In this document: piece by piece, positions 24,671 to 32,641 of the stretch
Layout: each line of letters begins with the position of its first letter
Numbering within the stretch: the stretch's first letter is position 1
From: Danxiaibacter flavus
Lineage (GTDB): Bacteria; Bacteroidota; Bacteroidia; Chitinophagales; Chitinophagaceae
Reading direction: 5' to 3'
Length of the DNA: 64,000 nucleotides
NCBI RefSeq assembly: GCF_041060425.1
Contig: NZ_JAULBC010000001.1
Coordinates: 930,001 to 994,000, forward strand
The notes under the pieces: model-generated
Told to the model about the DNA's origin: nothing
What the model saw: the letters and a program-made list of their open reading frames with translations, nothing else
Databases searched by the model: none
Position numbers and translations under genes: made by a program

Positions 24671-27175
24671 ATGAAGAAAATACTTGCGTTGCTACTATTG
24701 GCAAATGTTACTAACTGTCTTGTTGCTCAATCGCTTGAGTCTCCCGAGCAATTTTTGCACTATAAGGTGGGAACGAAATTTACACCCCATTATAAATTAA
24801 TTGAATATTTCAAGAGGATAGCGCAGGCAAAACCGGATATGGTTAAGTATGAGCAATACGGCGCCACCAACGAAGGGCGCGAGCTTGCTTTGGTATATGT
24901 AGCACTTCCCGAAAATCTTAAGCAGCTTGAAACCATCCGGCAGAATAATCTGAAGATGGCTGGAATAGGAAAAGACAAATCGGCTACGGGCGCAGTAAAG
25001 TCACCCGTTGTTGTTTGGTTGAGCTATAATGTCCATGGAAACGAGCCCGCTTCTTCTGAAGCCGCGATGCTGACCTTATTTGCTTTAGTAGATCCGGCCA
25101 ATACGCAGACAAAAGAGTGGTTGAAGAATACGGTGATCGTAATGGATCCATGTGTAAATCCTGACGGTCGCGACCGGTATGTAAACTGGTACAACACGGT
25201 TGCAGGAACAAACAACAATGTTGATCCGCAATCGCGCGAACACAGTGAGCCCTGGCCGCAAGGCAGGTCCAATCACTATAATTTTGACCTGAATCGTGAC
25301 TGGGCATGGCAAACACAAATTGAATCCCGGCAGCGCATGAAAAAGTATAATGAGTGGATGCCGCAGGTGCATGTTGATTTTCACGAGCAAGGTTATAATC
25401 AACCCTATTATTTCGCACCGGCAGCGGAACCCTATCACGAGGTGATCACTCAATGGCAGCGTGATTTTCAAACCCTGATCGGAAAAAATAACGCAAAATA
25501 TTTTGATGCAAACGGATGGCTATATTTTACGCGTCAGCGCTTTGATCTGTTTTATCCATCCTACGGTGATACTTATCCAATGTACAATGGTGCTATCGGT
25601 ATGACGTTTGAGCAGGGTGGGATCCGCGCCGGACTTGGTGTTGTTAACAGTGAAAAAGATACGCTTACGCTGGTTGACAGGGCTACACATCATTACACTA
25701 CCGGATTATCAACAATTGAGACTTCTTCAAAAAACGCAGACAGATTATTAACCGAGTTTCAAAAATTTTTCGAGAATAACCGCAACGGAACAAGTAACAA
25801 TTTTAAGACCTATGTGGTTACTTCGCGCAGTTTCAATAATATTAAAGCGGTTGCCGATCTCCTGGATAAGAATGGAATTGAATATGGTTCTGTAACAGCA
25901 TCCGGCTTCAAAGGCTATAACTATTTTTCAGGAAAGGATGAGGCATTTGTTAATGAAGGTTATCAGCTGGCTGTCTCTGCATATCAGCCGAGAAGCGCAA
26001 TGGCAAGGGTATTGTTTGAGCCGGTTACCAAATTGAACGATTCTATTACTTATGATATTACAGCATGGTCCCTGCCGTACGTTTATGGTGTAAAAGCTTA
26101 TGCGGTAAAAGAAAAGCTTGACGTTGGTGCTCTTAAGACTGCTCCCGCATTACAAAAAGTCAGCTCTGATTACGGATTGCTGATTCCTTATAACTCTTTT
26201 GACGGTGCAAAACTGTTGGCCGCATTGTTGAAAAGGAAAGTTCGTGTGCGGGTAAGTGACAAGCCTTTTACCTACAACAATAAAGTGTACAAGCAAGGTA
26301 CTTTGATTGTTTTGAAAGGCAACAACACAGCCAACTGGAGCGATATAGTGAACAATCTTTGTGCAGAATTCAATATTCAGCCTGAAGCAGTAGCTGGCGG
26401 ATTTGTTGACCAGGGAGCTGATTTTGGTTCGCCGGATATAAGATTTTTAAAGCCTGTGAAAGTGGCGATGCTTACCGGGGAACAAACTTCTTCACTCTCA
26501 GCCGGAGAAGTGTGGAACTTTTTTGACCAGGTATTGAACTATCCTCTAACATTATTAAATGCAAATGAACTGGGCAGGATTACACTGAGTAACTATGATG
26601 TTTTAATAATGCCTGATGGAAATTACAAAGCTTTTGATGATACCAGGTTAAGTGATAAGCTAAAGAATTTTGTAGCAGACGGAGGTAAGCTGATCGCAAT
26701 GGAAAATGCCGTTAAACAAATGGCTGCCGGCGATTGGGGAATTAAGCTGAAGGACGATAAAATTGATGACAAAGGAAAGGAAAACAAGGAAGATTCTTTG
26801 CTGCTAAAAAGATATTCAGAGCGTGAGCGTGATGAAGTGGCAAACGAAATCCCTGGTGCTATTTATAAAGTCCGGCTGGACAATACGCATCCGCTTGCTT
26901 TTGGTTATCCTGATTTCTATTACACTTTAAAGCAGGATGGCAATATGTACGAATACACAAAGAACGGCTGGAATGTTGGTACAATTTCGTCCAAAGATCA
27001 TGTGGCTGGTTTTGTCGGCAGCAAACTTATGCCGCATTTAAAGAACGGCCTTTTGTTTGGTGAGCAAAACATAGGCTCAGGCTCCGTTATCTATCTTGCC
27101 GATGATGTGCTTTTTAGAAATTTCTGGGAGAACGGCAGGCTGATGTTTGTTAATGCGGTTTTCATAGCCGATTAA
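24671..27175 (+). CDS. M14-family zinc carboxypeptidase with C-terminal GATase-like region
   Basis: An 834-residue exported metallopeptidase. A signal peptide (1-19) leads to the M14 domain (about 40-380). Zinc ligands are His122 and Glu125 (NVHGNEPASSE) and His238 (VDFHEQG). The substrate-binding strings NPDGRDRYVNW and NFDLNRDW are also present, and the catalytic glutamate is probably in MTFEQGG. The C-terminal region (about 590-834), with VLIMPDGNYKAF, resembles the glutamine-amidotransferase-like extension seen in large Bacteroidota M14 peptidases. It probably trims peptides in the periplasm. Alone on the plus strand, divergent from ggt. Confidence 0.9.
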   Translation: MKKILALLLLANVTNCLVAQSLESPEQFLHYKVGTKFTPHYKLIEYFKRIAQAKPDMVKYEQYGATNEGRELALVYVALPENLKQLETIRQNNLKMAGIGKDKSATGAVKSPVVVWLSYNVHGNEPASSEAAMLTLFALVDPANTQTKEWLKNTVIVMDPCVNPDGRDRYVNWYNTVAGTNNNVDPQSREHSEPWPQGRSNHYNFDLNRDWAWQTQIESRQRMKKYNEWMPQVHVDFHEQGYNQPYYFAPAAEPYHEVITQWQRDFQTLIGKNNAKYFDANGWLYFTRQRFDLFYPSYGDTYPMYNGAIGMTFEQGGIRAGLGVVNSEKDTLTLVDRATHHYTTGLSTIETSSKNADRLLTEFQKFFENNRNGTSNNFKTYVVTSRSFNNIKAVADLLDKNGIEYGSVTASGFKGYNYFSGKDEAFVNEGYQLAVSAYQPRSAMARVLFEPVTKLNDSITYDITAWSLPYVYGVKAYAVKEKLDVGALKTAPALQKVSSDYGLLIPYNSFDGAKLLAALLKRKVRVRVSDKPFTYNNKVYKQGTLIVLKGNNTANWSDIVNNLCAEFNIQPEAVAGGFVDQGADFGSPDIRFLKPVKVAMLTGEQTSSLSAGEVWNFFDQVLNYPLTLLNANELGRITLSNYDVLIMPDGNYKAFDDTRLSDKLKNFVADGGKLIAMENAVKQMAAGDWGIKLKDDKIDDKGKENKEDSLLLKRYSERERDEVANEIPGAIYKVRLDNTHPLAFGYPDFYYTLKQDGNMYEYTKNGWNVGTISSKDHVAGFVGSKLMPHLKNGLLFGEQNIGSGSVIYLADDVLFRNFWENGRLMFVNAVFIAD

Positions 27176-27179
27176 GCTG

Positions 27180-27390
27180 TGGTTGAGTTATGGTTGAGTT
27201 GTTGTTGAGTTGTACGTTGTAAGTTATACGTTGTACGTTTATCGAAGCGGGTTGAGTTATACGTTGTAAGTTGTACGTGATACGTTTATCATAGCAAAGA
27301 AGAGTAGCGCATAGTGCGCACCGGAATAAACATTAGGCTGCACAACCCTTCGCTTTGATCAACGTATAACTTAAAACGTATAACGTACAA
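27180..27390. repeat. TTGTACGTT-class word island
   Basis: The convergent gap between the M14 gene and the T9SS-domain gene is largely composed of TTGAGTTGTACGTTGTAAG-type steps at 27180-27290, then a short unique core, then the inverted class (CGTATAAC, CGTATAACGTACAAC) at 27360-27392. No terminator hairpin other than these inverted words is visible. Confidence 0.65.
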
Positions 27391-27762
27391 CTATTTAGTC
27401 ACCTGGAATTTACCGCTTTCAATAATGCGGCCTGTTTTATCGCGGAGTTGGTAAACATAGATACCACGGAAATACTCGTCCAGTTGAACGGTGATCTTGG
27501 CATTGGAGACCGGCATGTCAGCCATTTTTTTACCGGTGAAACTGTAAATCTGGAGCGTGGCCGTTTTTTCAATTGATTTGTCGAACTCAAAATTTACGAA
27601 CGCCACGGCAGGGTTGGGGTAGCATTTGATAACTTTCGGTTCTTTGTCGTCGGCCATAAAACCTGTGGCATGACCGAACATAACATGGCTGCCGGCCATA
27701 AGCAGGACCAGCAAAAAGGCTTTTTTTGTTAAAGATGGTTTCCGGTGTAATAAATGTGCCAT
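27391..27762 (-). CDS. Short T9SS sorting-domain protein without cargo domain
   Basis: A 123-residue protein (start at 27762, MAHLLHRK; an upstream in-frame ATG at 27801 would add 13 residues before the signal). The N-terminus is a signal peptide (AFLLVLLMAGSHVMFGHA). Almost all of the mature chain is a T9SS type A C-terminal sorting domain: KCYPNPAVAFVNFEF, then TATLQIYSFTGKKM, RGIYVYQLRDKTG and the end GKFQVTK. These domains direct proteins through the type IX secretion system to the cell surface and are normally attached to large cargo, absent here. It may be a small surface protein, a decoy, or the relic of a longer gene. Confidence 0.85.
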   Translation of the reverse strand: MAHLLHRKPSLTKKAFLLVLLMAGSHVMFGHATGFMADDKEPKVIKCYPNPAVAFVNFEFDKSIEKTATLQIYSFTGKKMADMPVSNAKITVQLDEYFRGIYVYQLRDKTGRIIESGKFQVTK

Positions 27763-27929
27763 ATTAACGTTCGCTCTAACAAAGTTAACCGAAAATTTCA
27801 CCTGACAATGAGTTAGATATACTTTTTACATCTCATTTTAATTTGTTGAACACTGATAGTCATCTTATTCAACTGCAATTTTGTTCAAATGAGATTGTTA
27901 AAATTTGAAGAAAGGGCAATAAATGGCTG

Positions 27930-28771
27930 TCCGCTGTTAGCTATCAGCTATTAGCTTTTGCCCACCATTCCCCATTTTTCTAACTCTTATGATCGCGCTA
28001 TCATATTCTCTTACCCTCTCAAGAATCATTCTCGCTACATAAAACATACGGTTCATACAACCCATTCGTTGCCCCTCTTACTGTCTTTTAAGCTGTCAGC
28101 TATTAGCTATTAGCTATTAGCTATCGGCTGAGCCCGTCTTGCCCAATTATCTAATCCTTGTGGTCGTACTATCGTATTTTCTTACCCTCTCAAAAATCAT
28201 TCTCGCTACATAAAACATACGGTTCATACATTGCATTCGTTGCCGCCTCTTACGGTCTTTTAAGCTGTCAGCTTTAGCCCCTTTTTGCAAATTTTCTAAC
28301 ATCTCTATAAACATACGGTTAACTCGACCCGTTCGTTGCCCATTCTTACTGTCTTACGATCTTACGCGTCTTACGGTCTTTTAAGCTATCAGCTATTAGC
28401 CTGGGCCCGTCTTCCCCCAATTTTCTAACTCTTACAATCATGCTACGTATTTTCTTGCCCTCTCAAAAATCTTTCTCGCCACTTAACACATTCAGTTAAT
28501 ACAACTCATTCGATGCCTATCTTACTATCTTACTATCTTACTGTCTTACGGTCTTACGGTCTTTTAAGCTGTCAGCTTTAAGCTATCAGCTATTAGCCTG
28601 GGCCCGTCTTCCCCTAATTTTCTAGCTCTTCCCGTCATGCTATCGTATTTTCTTACCCTCTCAAAAATCTTTCTCGCTACTTAACACATTCAGTTAATAC
28701 AACTCATTCGTTGCCCTTCTTACGATCTTACTGTCTTACGGTCTTACGGTCTTACATGTCTTACGGTCTTC
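27930..28771. repeat. Five-unit degenerate tandem repeat, 140-195 bp per unit
   Basis: The roughly 970-bp gap between the T9SS-domain gene and tenA holds no gene. Five successive units begin near 27968, 28146, 28290, 28424 and 28618, each opening with TTTTCTAACTCTTA-like text, then ATTTTCTTACCCTCTCAAAA, TTCTCGCTACATAAAACATA, CATTCGTTGCC, followed by CTTACGGT-class words and AGCTATTAGCT-class words. Units differ by substitutions and by the number of 7-8 bp words, so expansion of the words explains the length differences. Confidence 0.8.
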
Positions 28772-29422
28772 TTAAACCTTCCACCTCTCCATCCCATACG
28801 CGCTATCCCAAAACATCCATTCCATTTTTGTGGTTTTGACAAACGCTTCGGTCATAGCCTGTTGCTGTGTGGGTGTTAGTTGAGCAGCTTTTTCATCAGC
28901 GATAGCGATTGCCCTTTTCACGGAAATGGCGAATTCTTCTCCTGCATATGTGTCTATCCATTGCTGGTAAGGATTGTTTTCTTTTTGTTGGTTTGCATAG
29001 ATATGGTCACCCACTTTTTTGTAGATCCAAAAACAAGGAAGCACGGCGGCAATTGCCACTTCGACGGAGTCCAGGTATGCGCGGCGGAAAAGGTGATCTG
29101 TATACAATTGACAGGTCGGCGAGATCTCAGCTATTTCAGAGACCTGCCACGCAGAAAAATAATTTTCATGAAGCGCTCTTTCAACAACAACGGCGCCCTC
29201 GGCAAACCGAATGAAATCCAATGACTCTGCTGAAGGTAATTTGGAAGCAATGATGGCAAGCACCTTGCTGAATGCGCTGAGGTAATGCGCATCCTGCATC
29301 ATATAAAAACGAAAACGCTCAGTAGTTAAGGTTCCTGCCATCAATTCTTTATTAAAGGGCATGTCCAGTATTTTCTCATAGATCTGTTCGATGCTGTTCC
29401 ATGCGTGTTCACTCCAGTTCAT
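28772..29422 (-). CDS. tenA: TenA-family thiaminase II / aminopyrimidine aminohydrolase
   Basis: A 216-residue TenA/THI-4 helical protein. It hydrolyses thiamine breakdown products (formylamino- or aminopyrimidines) to HMP, feeding thiamine salvage. Visible markers: YMMQDAHYLSAFSKVLA (substrate pocket helix), the catalytic cysteine in AAVLPCFWIYKKVG, YQQWIDTYAGEEF with pocket Tyr, and the terminal Glu in KMEWMFWDSAY, which matches the family's catalytic glutamate. It is the last gene of the thiamine cluster, separated from thiD by 233 bp of word repeats, so it may be transcribed independently or by read-through. Confidence 0.92.
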   Translation of the reverse strand: MNWSEHAWNSIEQIYEKILDMPFNKELMAGTLTTERFRFYMMQDAHYLSAFSKVLAIIASKLPSAESLDFIRFAEGAVVVERALHENYFSAWQVSEIAEISPTCQLYTDHLFRRAYLDSVEVAIAAVLPCFWIYKKVGDHIYANQQKENNPYQQWIDTYAGEEFAISVKRAIAIADEKAAQLTPTQQQAMTEAFVKTTKMEWMFWDSAYGMERWKV

Positions 29423-29655
29423 AATTCAATGTAAGATGTTATTTAATGTGCGATGTTAATCAATGTACGATGTTAGATGTACGATGTTAGATGTACGGTG
29501 TACGATGTTCTGATGTCTGATGTTTTGATGTCTGGTGTGGTTGCGACTTTTTCAGGGTCGAATATTCATGGCGAAGCTATTTTCACCTCAGGCCTTACGC
29601 CTTATTCCTCAAACCTTATTCCTCTTGCCTCTCCTGAAACCTGATACCTCACGCC
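29423..29655. repeat. GATGTACGATGTTA and CCTCA-class word islands
   Basis: Between tenA and thiD lie a run of GATGTTA/GATGTACG words (29430-29540, including GATGTACGATGTTAGATGTA) and then CCTTA/CCTCA/CCTGATAC words (29580-29668) that run into the 3' end of thiD. The insertion of these islands lengthens an otherwise compact operon. Confidence 0.7.
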
Positions 29656-30513
29656 TCACCCCTCACGCCTTCCTTCCCCAATAACATATTTTTTCATGGC
29701 CTTGGGCGCATAAAAATGATTTAATGGTCCATTGCCTTTTCCGGTAAGTACGTCTTTGCCATGATCTATTGCATTGTAAGTGTAGTCATGTGCAAGCTGA
29801 ATGGACTCGGGAATTGAGTTTTTCATTGCAAGAAAAGCAGCGATGGCTGAGGATAATGTGCAGCCAGTTCCATGTGTATTGTTGGTAGGAATATAAGGTG
29901 CTTCAATAATGATTTTTTGTCCCTTTTTGTGCATCCATACATCAAACAGCTGATCAGTTTTAAGATGTCCTCCCTTGATTAAAACAGAGGTACATCCTGA
30001 TTGTAATATATGTTTACCAGCCTGTTGCATGGTCTCTGTATCATGTATTGAAGATCCGGTAAGAATGGATGCTTCATCCAGGTTGGGTGTTACAACCGCT
30101 GCCAGTGGGAACAAATATTCTCTTAAAGCATCAGAGATATTGCCCGACGAAAGTTTGTCGCCACTTGTTGCTATCATAACAGGATCCACAACAATTGGAA
30201 TGTTGGGATAATTTTTCAAAGTTCTTGCAACTGCCGTTACAAGTGAAGGCGTATGCAACATGCCTATTTTAATGGCAGCGGGCTGAATATCGTCAATAAC
30301 AGCGGTGATCTGTCCGCGGACAATATCTTCCGGAATGCTATGTATCCCGGAGACGCCCACTGTATTTTGAACGGTAATAGCCGTTATGGCGCTGCAACCG
30401 TAACATCCCAATGCGGAGAACGTTTTCAGATCAGCCTGTATGCCCGCACCGCCACCGCTGTCAGAGCCGGCAATGGTCATTACCGGCGCATAAGTAAATT
30501 TCTTCTCTGTCAT
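29656..30513 (-). CDS. thiD: Hydroxymethylpyrimidine/phosphomethylpyrimidine kinase
   Basis: A 285-residue ribokinase-fold enzyme that phosphorylates HMP and HMP-P for thiamine synthesis. Markers: VMTIAGSDSGGGAGIQADLK (residues 11-30), QNTVGVSGI, DPVMIATSGDKL (substrate/ATP side), and the anion hole motif NTHGTGCTLSSAIAA with its catalytic Cys/Gly turn. The length is slightly above the usual 260-270. It overlaps thiE by 4 bp (30510-30513), which suggests translational coupling in the thiM-thiE-thiD cluster under the TPP riboswitch. Confidence 0.95.
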   Translation of the reverse strand: MTEKKFTYAPVMTIAGSDSGGGAGIQADLKTFSALGCYGCSAITAITVQNTVGVSGIHSIPEDIVRGQITAVIDDIQPAAIKIGMLHTPSLVTAVARTLKNYPNIPIVVDPVMIATSGDKLSSGNISDALREYLFPLAAVVTPNLDEASILTGSSIHDTETMQQAGKHILQSGCTSVLIKGGHLKTDQLFDVWMHKKGQKIIIEAPYIPTNNTHGTGCTLSSAIAAFLAMKNSIPESIQLAHDYTYNAIDHGKDVLTGKGNGPLNHFYAPKAMKKYVIGEGRREG

Positions 30514-31145
30514 GATCTGCTGTTTTTTTCAATTTCATTACGCAACATAGCAGCTGCTTTTTCCGGATCATCCGCACTGCAGATAGCTGATACTACAGCA
30601 ACACAATCTGCGCCAGCTTTTATAACATCCGCCACGTTGGTTAGGTTGATGTTGCCTATGGCAACAAGGGGTTTTGTGGTTGCTTTGCGCATCCATCTTA
30701 TGCCATCAAGTCCCCATTCTCTTACCGTGTCCACCTTTGTGGAAGTGTTAAAAACAGGACTGATGCCAAGATAATCCGAAGGTATTATTTCGGTATTGTT
30801 AAGTTGTTCTTCATACTCAATAGAATAACCAAGACAATTGCATTGGGGCCATGCTGCTCTTATTGCAGTCGGTGAAAGATCACTGTTGCCTACATGAACG
30901 CCGTATGCATGAATGTATTGAGCAACCTGCCAGCGATCGTTTATGATAAGCGGAATGTTGTTTTTTGAAAGCAGGGATTGCAGTTCGGTTGCCGTATTGG
31001 TGAATACTTCTTCAGTGGCGTGCTTGTCCCTGAACTGTACAATATCAACGCCGCCTTTAACAGCTGCAGCAACAACATCCAGTAATTTTTTGCCTTTACA
31101 GGCGAGTTCATTTGTTACCAGATAAAGCTTATGTGGAAATGCCAT
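30510..31145 (-). CDS. thiE: Thiamine-phosphate synthase
   Basis: A 211-residue TIM-barrel enzyme joining HMP-PP and thiazole phosphate to thiamine phosphate. Family strings: LYLVTN at the start, GGVDIVQFRDK (30-40, pyrimidine site), IPLIINDRWQVA, YGVHVGNSDL (phosphate-binding), DYLGISPVFNTSTK and KPLVAIGNINLTNV near the end. Its stop overlaps the thiD start by 4 bp, and it follows thiM by 49 bp. It carries the coupling step that the salvage enzymes ThiM, ThiD and TenA feed. Confidence 0.94.
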   Translation of the reverse strand: MAFPHKLYLVTNELACKGKKLLDVVAAAVKGGVDIVQFRDKHATEEVFTNTATELQSLLSKNNIPLIINDRWQVAQYIHAYGVHVGNSDLSPTAIRAAWPQCNCLGYSIEYEEQLNNTEIIPSDYLGISPVFNTSTKVDTVREWGLDGIRWMRKATTKPLVAIGNINLTNVADVIKAGADCVAVVSAICSADDPEKAAAMLRNEIEKNSRS

Positions 31146-31194
31146 ATTATTTGTTTAATTGTCCCAAACGTTGCTCAAATCAATTCCGCCATTG

Positions 31195-31989
31195 TTAAAC
31201 AATGTGTACAGTTTCCATAAAAGTTGTTACATCCATTGTATAAAGCGCATCAAGAAAAGCCGTTTGCAATGTTGCTGGTCCGCCTGCTTTTTTCACTGCG
31301 ACCTCTCCCGCAACTCCCATCATTGCCATTGCTGCGCAGGTGGCCAGGTGCGCATCTGCCTGAACTGCACAAAACGCTCCGGTCAGGGCAGACGCGGTAC
31401 ACCCCATTCCTGTAATCCGGGTCATAAGAGCATGCCCGTTCTTCAAGCCGGTAACCATATCATTGCTGGTGATATAGTCCGTTTCTCCTGAAATGCAAAC
31501 CACGCATTTAAGTTGATTGCTCAGTTGTTTGGCTGCTTCGATGGCATCATTGCTGGAATGAGTGCTATCCACACCCCTGGTTTTGTTTTCAGCGTTAGCA
31601 ACAGCAAGTATTTCAGAAGCGTTACCTCTTATAACCGCAGGCCTGTGTATCGCCAGCAATTCCGCGATAACCTGGTTCCGGTAGGCGGTAGCACCTGCAC
31701 CAACAGGGTCCAGTACCCATGGTTTGTTCTTTGCTTCTGCTGCTTTAATAGCAATTTTCATGCTATTTACCCAGTTGCTGTCCAATGTGCCGATGTTAAC
31801 TACCAATGCACCGGAAATATTTACCATATCATCCATCTCCTCAGCAGCATGGGCCATTATTGGCGAGGCTCCGGCAGCCAGTAAAGCGTTGGCGTTAAAA
31901 TTCATTACCACATAGTTCGTAATGCTGTGTACCAGCGGGGATCTTTCTTTAACAGCCACAACCTGCTGCCATAATAATTCTTTTGTCAT
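31195..31989 (-). CDS. thiM: Hydroxyethylthiazole kinase
   Basis: A 264-residue ribokinase-like kinase phosphorylating the thiazole alcohol THZ in salvage. Markers: SPLVHSITNYVVMNFNANA (residues 17-35), GASPIMAHA, WVLDPVGAGATAYR (nucleotide side), PAVIRGNASEI, and MTRITGMGCTASALTGAF with the anion-hole/catalytic Cys. It is the first gene after the TPP riboswitch leader, so thiamine status controls the cluster. No thiC, thiG, thiH or thiS is visible, which points to salvage and not full de novo synthesis in this operon. Confidence 0.95.
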   Translation of the reverse strand: MTKELLWQQVVAVKERSPLVHSITNYVVMNFNANALLAAGASPIMAHAAEEMDDMVNISGALVVNIGTLDSNWVNSMKIAIKAAEAKNKPWVLDPVGAGATAYRNQVIAELLAIHRPAVIRGNASEILAVANAENKTRGVDSTHSSNDAIEAAKQLSNQLKCVVCISGETDYITSNDMVTGLKNGHALMTRITGMGCTASALTGAFCAVQADAHLATCAAMAMMGVAGEVAVKKAGGPATLQTAFLDALYTMDVTTFMETVHIV

Positions 31990-32047
31990 GAAACTTTTTT
32001 TAGCGCGATAGGAGGATGGCCGTGCAAAGAAAGGAACATAGAAAGCC

Positions 32048-32126
32048 TTTGCTTTTTCCTACGACGGTATTAACCGTATCAGGTACCAAGGGTATCATCT
32101 CAGTTCCATAAAAGGAACACCCCTAA
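32048..32126 (-). promoter_or_regulatory. TPP riboswitch (THI element)
   Basis: On the minus strand, about 60-135 nt upstream of thiM, the leader has the conserved TPP aptamer blocks in order: AGGGGTGTTCC, then GGAACTGAGATGATACCC, then a spacer CTTGGTACCTGAT, then ACGGTTAATACCGTCGTAGG and AAAAAGC. These match the pyrimidine-sensing CUGAGA loop and the pyrophosphate-sensing ACCUGAU...GUUAAUACC...CGUAGG half of the aptamer. In the thiamine cluster it would repress thiM-thiE-thiD when TPP is abundant. The mechanism (terminator or RBS sequestration) is not clear from the short region to the start codon. Confidence 0.95.
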
Positions 32127-32154
32127 AGCGGATGCAAAATAAGGAATTCAGGGG

Positions 32155-32550
32155 AAAGGTGAAAGCTAAAAGCTTAAAGCCTAAAGCTTAAAGCCTAAGG
32201 CGGAGAACCTTAATTTTATGAATGGACAATTGAAAGTTCCTGCCCGACTAACATCGTTCAGGCGGGGAAAATTGACAATGGAATGTGCAAATGAGGGGAT
32301 ATGCAAATGTGCGAATGAGAGAATATGCAAATGAGAGAATATGCAAATGTGCAAATATGGAATGAGTGAAAATGAGATGTGTATGACAACGCTTCCGGTT
32401 AGGAAGGCTCATAGCTAAAAGCTGATAGCTGATAGCTAAAATTAAGATCTGGATACGCAAATACAACCCCCGGCGTTAAAAACTAACCTGACACCTGATA
32501 CCTGATACCTTAAAGCTCAAAGCTGAAAGCTGATAGCTGACAGCTCTACA
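32155..32550. repeat. Mixed word islands upstream of the GH109 gene
   Basis: The gap from the riboswitch to the GH109-like gene has, in order: AAAGCCTAAAGCTTAAAGCC words (32160-32205), a GC-rich palindrome CCTGCCCGACT...TCAGGCGGGG (32242-32270, homologous to one near 53115), ATGTGCAAATATGC words (32278-32370), AGCTGATAGCT words (32400-32440), then CTGATACC and AGCTGATAG words (32485-32548). No gene is supported. Confidence 0.7.
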
Positions 32551-32560
32551 CAAACGTTTG
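32551..32560. promoter_or_regulatory. CAAACGTTTG palindrome (candidate LacI-type operator)
   Basis: A perfect 10-bp palindrome CAAACGTTTG lies 82 bp upstream of the GH109-like start. The identical decamer occurs twice at 43584-43615. LacI-family regulators bind palindromes with a central CG of this type, so it may be an operator for a sugar-related regulon. No LacI gene is in the window. Confidence 0.4.
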
Positions 32561-32641
32561 CCTTAATATGCTTTCCCGTGATTTTTATTCGGGTTTATTC
32601 AAGAAATTAGCGTTTTACTGTACACACCAAAAAAAGTAGTA

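Noticed and set aside
30253..30774. 173-codon antisense ORF over thiD-thiE
   Set aside because: Both genes on the minus strand are certain.
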